A DNA stretch of 64,000 nt from Persicaria tinctoria (Eukaryota; Streptophyta; Magnoliopsida; Caryophyllales; Polygonaceae): contig JBANSL010000017.1 of the NCBI GenBank assembly GCA_037127255.1, forward strand, positions 71,734,857 to 71,798,856. Direction: 5' to 3'. Below are positions 58,300 to 64,000 of the stretch, piece by piece. Both the position numbers and the translations under genes were made by a program. Every line of letters begins with the position of its first letter. The stretch's first letter is position 1. The notes beneath the pieces are model-generated. The model had not been told where the DNA came from, did no database searches, and saw only the letters and a list, made by a program, of their open reading frames with translations.

Positions 58300-59520
58300 G
58301 TGTAAACATTTAACCTTAAACACTCGAGCGAGAGTGAAACACATATTCCCTGTGAGGTCTAGAATGGATATGGTTGTCTGATTTCATTGATTAATGCAAT
58401 TATGTGCTATGGTGTTGTTAACCTATTGTGTTTGCTAGTTTGTCATGCACTTAGAGATTATTGAGATGGATACATGAATTGCTAATCTATGGGGCTCCCG
58501 AGTTTAATTTCTATTGCTTGTGGACAAGCAAAGGTTCAAGTGTGTAGGAATTTGATAGAGCATGATTAGATATGCATATTGAGATTCATTTAGCTTAGTT
58601 TGGTTGTAAATATTGCATATTTTAGTTACAATTACATGTTTTACTGTGGTGTTGAAAGAGTCGGAATCTATGCAATTTTATGTTTAATTTCGGGTAGATG
58701 TGGATCTGACGAGAAATGGGGAGACTCTTGGATGAAGGAAGATTCAAGTTGAGGAAGAAAAATGAAGAGCACGGGAGCGGAGTCGAATTTCGAGAGCCTA
58801 AATGAAGAACAAGTTAGCAGAAGTTGTCGCCAAACAAGCTGAACTTGTAATACACTTTCTGGAGGCCTCGGTGGTTGGAATGCCCATTATAAGCATGTGT
58901 TGGAAAGCTCTTTCCGAGATCTACAACTTTCATGTTGACATTGAGACCAAATTCGAAGAGGAAAAATCGTTGTGAACAGTAAGGCCGCCCCGTTGCTCGA
59001 AGCTCTAACGAACGATTTCGCAATCGCCTGGCCGCCCCGCGGCTTCTGCTGAAACGCCGAATTAGAAATTTGTACCTCGATCCTTTCTGGTGTTGATTTA
59101 TCTTCCCTACATAGAAGGAGAGGAAGAGGTGGGGCTCGCTCCCCCAGAGGAGCCTCCGACGCTCAAGTCAGGATGTGTCGGTCGTTCGAGAAGCCTCCCA
59201 AAACCCTAGCTAATTTTCCCTTATTGTTGGGACACTTGTGAATCCCACATCGGAAGTGGGGGATTGGTTGGGACACCTGTGAATCCCACATCGGAAGTGG
59301 GAGGATTCTAAACCTAGCATATAAGTGGATGGACTACTCCACCTAATACTAATTTGTTTTAGGATGATTCCCTAGTCTGGCTTATATGTTGGGCTGTCTG
59401 GGCGGGCCCAACAAGACTTCCCCCAACACTTATATATAACAGGAATTAGGGTTTCAATAAATATACCTGATAAAAGACGATTGTTCCCCCAAGTTCTTGA
59501 CGTGCTTACTTTAGCTATAT
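58300..59520 (+). mobile_element. Gypsy-type 3' end with LTR start, interrupted by a solo LTR
   Basis: CTTGTGGACAAGCAAAGGTT and AAGTGTGTAGGAATTT (58518-58551) are the usual end of the internal region. The LTR seems to start at TGATAGAGCATGATTAG (58552). Inside it are CCGCCCCG motifs at 58983-59041, as in 56842-56935. Without the 59225-59428 insertion the sequence reads TTCCCTTATATATAACAGG, a plausible LTR promoter. The end of this LTR is not resolved, and no TG...CA partner was seen. Confidence 0.5.
59225..59428 (+). mobile_element. Solo LTR related to the TRIM LTR
   Basis: Starts TGTTGGGACAC, ends CCCCCAACA; 204 bp. CTTAT flanks both sides (59220-59224, 59429-59433), a 5-bp target duplication. 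It has ATCCCACATCGGAAGTGGG twice in tandem (near 59239 and 59285), then CATATAAGTGG and TTTGTTTTAGGATGA in the same order as the LTR at 2384-2581. Confidence 0.85.
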
Positions 59521-60027
59521 CACTAATGAAAAAATCCCCCAAAATAATAAAGTAACGAGTACAAACAGAAGAAGAATGAATAAATGAGATAAACTATACC
59601 ACCCACAATTCCAGGGAGGGTGATCGAAGGCAAAATTGAACCATGCAACAGAAAATGAAACCCTAATTTGATCGAACTGTTGAAGCTTTCCCGCAGATGG
59701 CAACAGAAATTGCGAATGGAGAAAATTTCGCGTTCCACGAAATCAGTTGAAACCGAGCTTGAGGACTAGTGTGTCGCATACTCGGAGCTAATATCAAACC
59801 TGGATTTTTTGTAGTCCAAAAGTAAAAAGGGAGGAAAATCTAGAATGATTCGGAGGAAGAAGATGGGCCAGAAATTTTGCTAGTTCATTGAGAGAGAAAG
59901 AAAGGAAGGGGTAATTTTATTTACATTAAATTTAAAAAAAATAAAGATTCGGTCATCCTGCAGTTCCTCCTGACATGAGAGAAAACGCAACAGAGTGAAA
60001 GAGTATGAGCTAATCGGGAAAAAAGAG

Positions 60028-60076
<49 letters not shown>

Positions 60077-60299
60077 TCCACCATTGTCTATCCAAATTGA
60101 TTGATCCATCCTCTCAAATCGCTCCGGCCTTGGCTAAATTACTCTCCCAAAATTACGATTTTTCGTCTCCTTCCTATTTTAATCACCCTTTGCTTGGTGC
60201 GATGGTGGGGCTTTCGAGGCTAGCAGTTTCTGAGCGGTGTTTCTTCTTATTTGTCGACGTGCGAGAGGTCGTGGACGTGATCGAGACCTGATGGCTCAT
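59521..60299. other. Intergenic, no gene recognised
   Basis: 59521-60020 could hold the end of the gypsy LTR or other decayed sequence. Open frames on the minus strand have no domain features. Confidence 0.4.
60030..60073. repeat. (TC)n microsatellite
   Basis: 22 uninterrupted TC/CT units. Neighbouring frames with long Arg-Glu or Ser-Leu runs are translations of this repeat. Confidence 0.95.
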
Positions 60300-60569
60300 T
60301 GACAGAGTCCATATCTGAGGTTTCCACCTAGTTCCCCAGGGATCTCCTGCGTTGCCTCTACCAACTGATGGATGAGTTGCCGCACACTGCTTCGGTTCTT
60401 TCTTCATTTGCTAGTCTTTGCCTTTATTTGCACATTTGTAATTTATCGGCTCTGCCTTATTGTTGGTTTATGTCTTTAGCTTATTTTGACGGTTTATCCG
60501 CCGCCGAGTTCTTCGGCCTTCGACCCTTGGGCTTGTCTGGGCGTCGAATTCTTACTTAATCAAAAAAAA
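60300..60569 (+). repeat. Possible LINE-like 3' tail ending in poly(A)
   Basis: GC-richer, T-rich sequence (TTCTTCGGCCTTCGACCCTT, GGGCTTGTCTGGGCG) ends in CTTACTTAATC followed by A9 at 60561-60569, directly before the second segmental duplication copy. No coding domain; the class is a guess from the tail. Confidence 0.4.
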
Positions 60570-60895
60570 AACTAGTAAAATAACTCCAGAAGCTGAAAAA
60601 CTTAGGAACTATTCTCATAAATTTGGGACTATAAGTAAGTTAAACTTTCACTTTTTTTGAAAATAAATTAACTTCTCCTATTTTAATTTTCTATAACTTA
60701 TAATTCAATCAAACATATTTTTTCTATGAAGTACGATGAATAAGAATTTAGTTCACAAGAATTGAATTCCTTAGAATTGTACTTCAATCAAGCAACATCT
60801 TAAGTATATTTTCTTTCAGAGCAATTCAATATTTATTTTTATTTTTCTTGCAAAACGTTTAACCGATTATGAACAAAGTTTTAAATATCTCTAAA

Positions 60896-62152
60896 AAAAT
60901 AAGTAAGCTAACAAGATAAGAGAGAGGCTCTTTCTAAAACACCCAAACCCCTTCAACACCGCTACCCAACAATCCCTCCACCACCGCCGTCGTCGCCGTC
61001 CACCATCGCCACCCCTCATCCTCTGACTAGCTTCCCTAACCTCATCGATCCTTTGGCTTTGAGTTAATCGAGTCCCTATCTCGGTACCAAACCCTAAAAT
61101 TTGGTTTCGCATTCCCCATCTTCAATCAGCCTTGTATTGGGTGGTTTTTGGGTCCTCGCCTTTTGTTTCCCTTGGTATTGTCGCCGATTTGGGTTCCCAA
61201 TTGATAACCGCTCTAACCTAGACTCCCCGAAGCCTCCATCTCTTCCACCCATGGCGGCCTGTCGATTTTCGCCTTCGACTGATCTGGTCTGGGTGCCTAG
61301 CCTACGTTGATCCCCTTCGTCGTCGGCTCGTGCTTCCGAACGCCGGTTCGCCCACTCCCGTTTGGGTTCAATGGTGGTTCCTTGGGGCCCAAGCTTCGGG
61401 TCCTTGGGGCCCAAGTTTCGGTTCCTTTGGGTCCAAGCTTCGGGTCCTTGAGGCCCAAGTTTCGGTTCCTTCGGGTCCAAGCTTCGGGTCCGTGGGGGCC
61501 AAGGTTTTGGTAAAAAAAAATAAACAAAAAAAAAACACCCGAAAGGGTTGAAACCACTCTTTGAGGATACCCCGAAAGGGTCTGAAAATCCCGAAAGGGT
61601 TTGAAGAATCAAATTGATGAAATAAATTTTCCCAAAAGGGATTATCAAGTTAATTCCGGAATCTTCTCTCGATATTCGCCCTCCTCGTGGTCGTGCTTCA
61701 TGTTCTCATGTTGGTTGGGCGTCCGTGTGTTCGTGGTTAGTTTCAATTGAGGAGCGGTTATGCGGTCCTGGTTGATCGAAGTGATCGTGTTGGTGGTGTT
61801 TGTGGTCTCCGAAGATCCCTCATCTAAGTGGGGGGAACGTCATGTGATCCACACTTCCCCAAGAGTCATCTTTGCCTTGCGAGGATTTCTATTTTTCGTC
61901 TTTCCGACAGCAAGACATCGTGTCAGCTGGTGCTGTCTCATGAGCTCGCTATCCACTTCACCACTCCGGGCTTCCTTCCGCTCGATGTTGTGACCGCTTG
62001 TTTGCTTAGGGCTTGGAGTTTTTATGGGTTTGCTTTGAATGGTTCTTTTGATGTATTCTGAGATTGTATTTCTTTCAGATCTTCGTGATCTCATCTTTCG
62101 GGATGCTCTCGGGTTGGCTAACCACCACCCGAATTTTTATCTTATAAAAAAA
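60896..62152 (+). mobile_element. Unclassified poly(A)-ended retroposon, copy 2
   Basis: Exact 18-bp target duplication GTTTTAAATATCTCTAAA at 60878-60895 and 62153-62170. It has the same interior as copy 1 but 5.5 instead of 4.5 units of the 22-bp tandem repeat (61384-61506). It was duplicated with its flanks, not inserted twice. Confidence 0.7.
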
Positions 62153-62246
62153 GTTTTAAATATCTCTAAACTAAAACCTGAATGAGGTGAATGACAAATT
62201 ACATTGTTTAGAATTTGACCGATTTTAATCCGATTCATCCTTTACA

Positions 62247-62412
62247 TTATAATAACAGTTTTTCTAACCTACGCCTTATAAGCAACATTTAAAAAGATTC
62301 TTCAAATTTAAATGATTTTATCTATTTTTAATAATGTTTTCCTAGAATACCTACATGCTGGATAGAGAATATTTCCTAATCTGATTTGTCTTAGGATATA
62401 GAATAGAAAGAC
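62247..62412. repeat. Fold-back repeat of the TTTTTCTATCC family, in duplication copy 2
   Basis: Counterpart of 36337-36515 (CAGTTTTTCTAACCTACGCC); its right arm is shortened. Confidence 0.5.
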
Positions 62413-62588
62413 TATAACAACAATTGATTTTTTTTAAATAAATAAAGAATTTAATGGAGTATCTTACACTTGTAACTTGTAAGTCATGTTTTGGAATATT
62501 TATATTTTAAAATATGTAAATTAATTTATTCCGAAAATCCAAACCGTGTTTGGTTATGGGGAGGCTGGAAGCTTTTGTTTGTTGTGTC

Positions 62589-63996
62589 CAGTGGCGGATC
62601 TGTGGGGGCCTCGGGGTGGCTGAACCCCCCCCTCCCGGAAAAGGTATAGGGGTATTTTATATATCTGATATTTTAATAATATATACAACATAAAGTGGAT
62701 AGAGAAAACAAAAACATCTTGGCACAGCGGAAGGATGCGGAAGGAGTATATTGCGGGTTTGCTTACAATTCAGGTTCGAATCCCACTCTCTCCTATTTTT
62801 TTGCATCTGTTTTTTTTTTTAAGACATCCAAACCCTTCCCCCTTATTTTTTTATACAGACCCTAGCAGCCACACGCAAAATCGCACAGAAAGCGAAGAGT
62901 CCCCGAGTGGCTAAGTCCCAACCGGTCACCGCTGCCGCCTGCTAGCTGCTCCTCCGACCGGCGACCACCGTAACCCAGCCGGCATCCTTCTGCTTTCCCT
63001 CACCTGCTGCGCACTCCCGCACAGGCGCACAACAGTCGCCTCTTCAATCTCCACGGTTGTCCTTCTTCATTCCTTTGATCTACACCTTCAAGAGGTAGTT
63101 AGTTTTCTTCCTATTCCTTTTAATTTAATTGTTTTTAAGTTCAATTGATTGGGTGAGAATCAATTTAGATTAGAATTTGTGGATTTGAGATTTGAGAATC
63201 AATTTGGAGAAATTTCGATTAGAGTTTGTGATTTGTGTGAAATAATGTCGTGGTTTGCATTTGAAATTGTGGTTTGTGGTTGTAGTTAGAAATGAATTTG
63301 TGGTTTGTGATTTGGAATTGTAGTTTGTAGATTTGGGAGTTTTGCTCCTCTACCATTTAGTTAGATTGTTTTTAAGTAGAATTCATTGAGATGTCAATTA
63401 GTTTAGATTAAAATTTGTGGATTTGAGAATCAATTTGGGTCAATTTTGATATGGTTTGTGATTTTGCTGATAAAATTTTGGATTTAGTAATCAATTTGGG
63501 GTAAATTTGTGGATTGAGAGCAGGGAGTTTTAAGTTGAATTTTATATATTGATAGAGTTTGGTTTAGATGAGTTGTTGACTCTTCAAGATGCAAACATAT
63601 ATTGTGTTGTTTTTCAGCAGTGTGGGTGTTCTGCCATGATATTTGTGTAAATCTGACTGATTCGTATACATTTAATATTATGAGTCAATGTCCTGTCCCA
63701 TTATAATTCATAATTTAATTTCAATGAATTTGAGTGACCAAAAAATTCGGGTAGATATAAAAATTAGCATCAAATTTACCTCATATCTAAATTTTAAGGT
63801 CATTTACCCTCGAAATTGTCTATAAGATTAATATGTAGCTAAAGCATCGACCCTATTTATCCTCGAATGTTGCTTTGAAAAGTTTTGACGCTAAATTTGA
63901 TGAGAGGTATCGATCCTATTTAACGAGAAGCATCGATCCTATCATCCCTTTGCAGTTTTCAGCCTCCCTCTGACAAAAATCCCGGATCCGCCACTG
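62589..63996. mobile_element. Non-autonomous hAT-like element at the window end
   Basis: Inverted ends CAGTGGCGGATC at the left and GATCCGCCACTG at the right. The 8 bases before it are GTTGTGTC; the only four bases visible after it are GTTG, agreeing with an 8-bp target duplication. It is 1408 bp with AT-rich interior and no transposase frame. Confidence 0.85.
62713..62790 (+). repeat. tRNA-like segment with Pol III A- and B-box motifs
   Basis: TGGCACAGCGG (62720-62730) fits the A-box consensus and GGTTCGAATCC (62773-62783) the B box, 53 bp apart. The flanks do not form a convincing acceptor stem and no anticodon arm was confirmed, so it is called tRNA-derived or SINE-like, not a tRNA gene. 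Confidence 0.5.
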
Positions 63997-64000
63997 GTTG

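Larger units (their letters stand above)
60574..62588. repeat. Segmental duplication, copy 2
   Basis: Matches 34675-36688 from AAATAACTCCAGAAGCTG to CTGGAAGCTTTTGTTTGTTG in the same orientation. It is cut at its right end by the hAT element starting at 62589, so the original duplication probably continues after the window. Confidence 0.92.

Noticed and set aside
59880..60109. Arg-Glu-rich minus-strand frames
   Set aside because: They are translations of the (TC)n microsatellite.
62713..62790. A functional tRNA gene
   Set aside because: A and B boxes are present, but no paired acceptor stem or clear anticodon arm could be drawn.
1..64000. CRISPR arrays, bacterial operons, rRNA operon or viral genome
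   Set aside because: None seen: repeats are transposon ends or microsatellites, and all genes have plant exon-intron structure.

Overview
The window is nuclear DNA of a flowering plant, almost certainly a eudicot. It has intron-rich genes with GT-AG junctions, a group IIa WRKY factor, a Pol IV/Pol V-specific RNA polymerase subunit, AT-rich intergenic DNA and dense class I and class II transposons. Nothing seen fixes the genus. There is no sign of bacterial operons, CRISPR arrays or viral genomes.

Six host genes are recognisable, all on the + strand. They are a WRKY group IIa factor (16890-20162, 4 exons, 296 aa), a POLAR-like stomatal polarity protein (26874-29866, 3 exons), eIF5A (31944-33660, 5 exons, 160 aa), a cytosolic chorismate mutase (36929-38647, 5 exons, 259 aa), the second-largest subunit of RNA polymerases IV and V, NRPD2/NRPE2 (43312-49984, 8 coding exons, 1178 aa), and a BRCT-RING-PHD protein (51606-55481, 6 exons). 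Exon models were built by hand from frames and splice sites. Exon phases agree everywhere except one junction inside the RING domain.

Region 1-16.2 kb is almost all transposon-derived. It holds a 5'-truncated LINE, a decayed nuclear copy of plastid 23S rRNA, a complete TRIM element with a 5-bp target duplication, a Stowaway-like MITE, a PIF/Harbinger-like element, and an 8.7-kb Ty1/copia element on the minus strand. The 3' LTR of that element was later hit by a hAT element and a CACTA element. Removing both leaves exactly 837 bp, equal to the other LTR. Region 20.2-26.9 kb, between the WRKY and POLAR-like genes, holds a MITE, a minisatellite, a hAT element nested in another hAT element, and a solo gypsy-type LTR.

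Region 34-64 kb carries a direct duplication of about 2 kb (34675-36688 and 60574-62588). The first copy ends just upstream of chorismate mutase. The second is cut by a hAT element running to the last bases of the window. Each copy contains the same poly(A)-ended retroposon with an 18-bp target duplication. LINE fragments lie at 39.1-40.6 kb, a PIF-like element sits upstream of the NRPD2 coding exons, and Ty3/gypsy relics with a nested solo LTR fill 56.2-59.5 kb.

The host genes do not form a pathway; this is ordinary plant gene order with transposon-filled gaps. The main interest is the clear, datable nesting of transposons, the segmental duplication with its predicted continuation beyond the window, the unclassified retroposon, and the odd RING exon junction.
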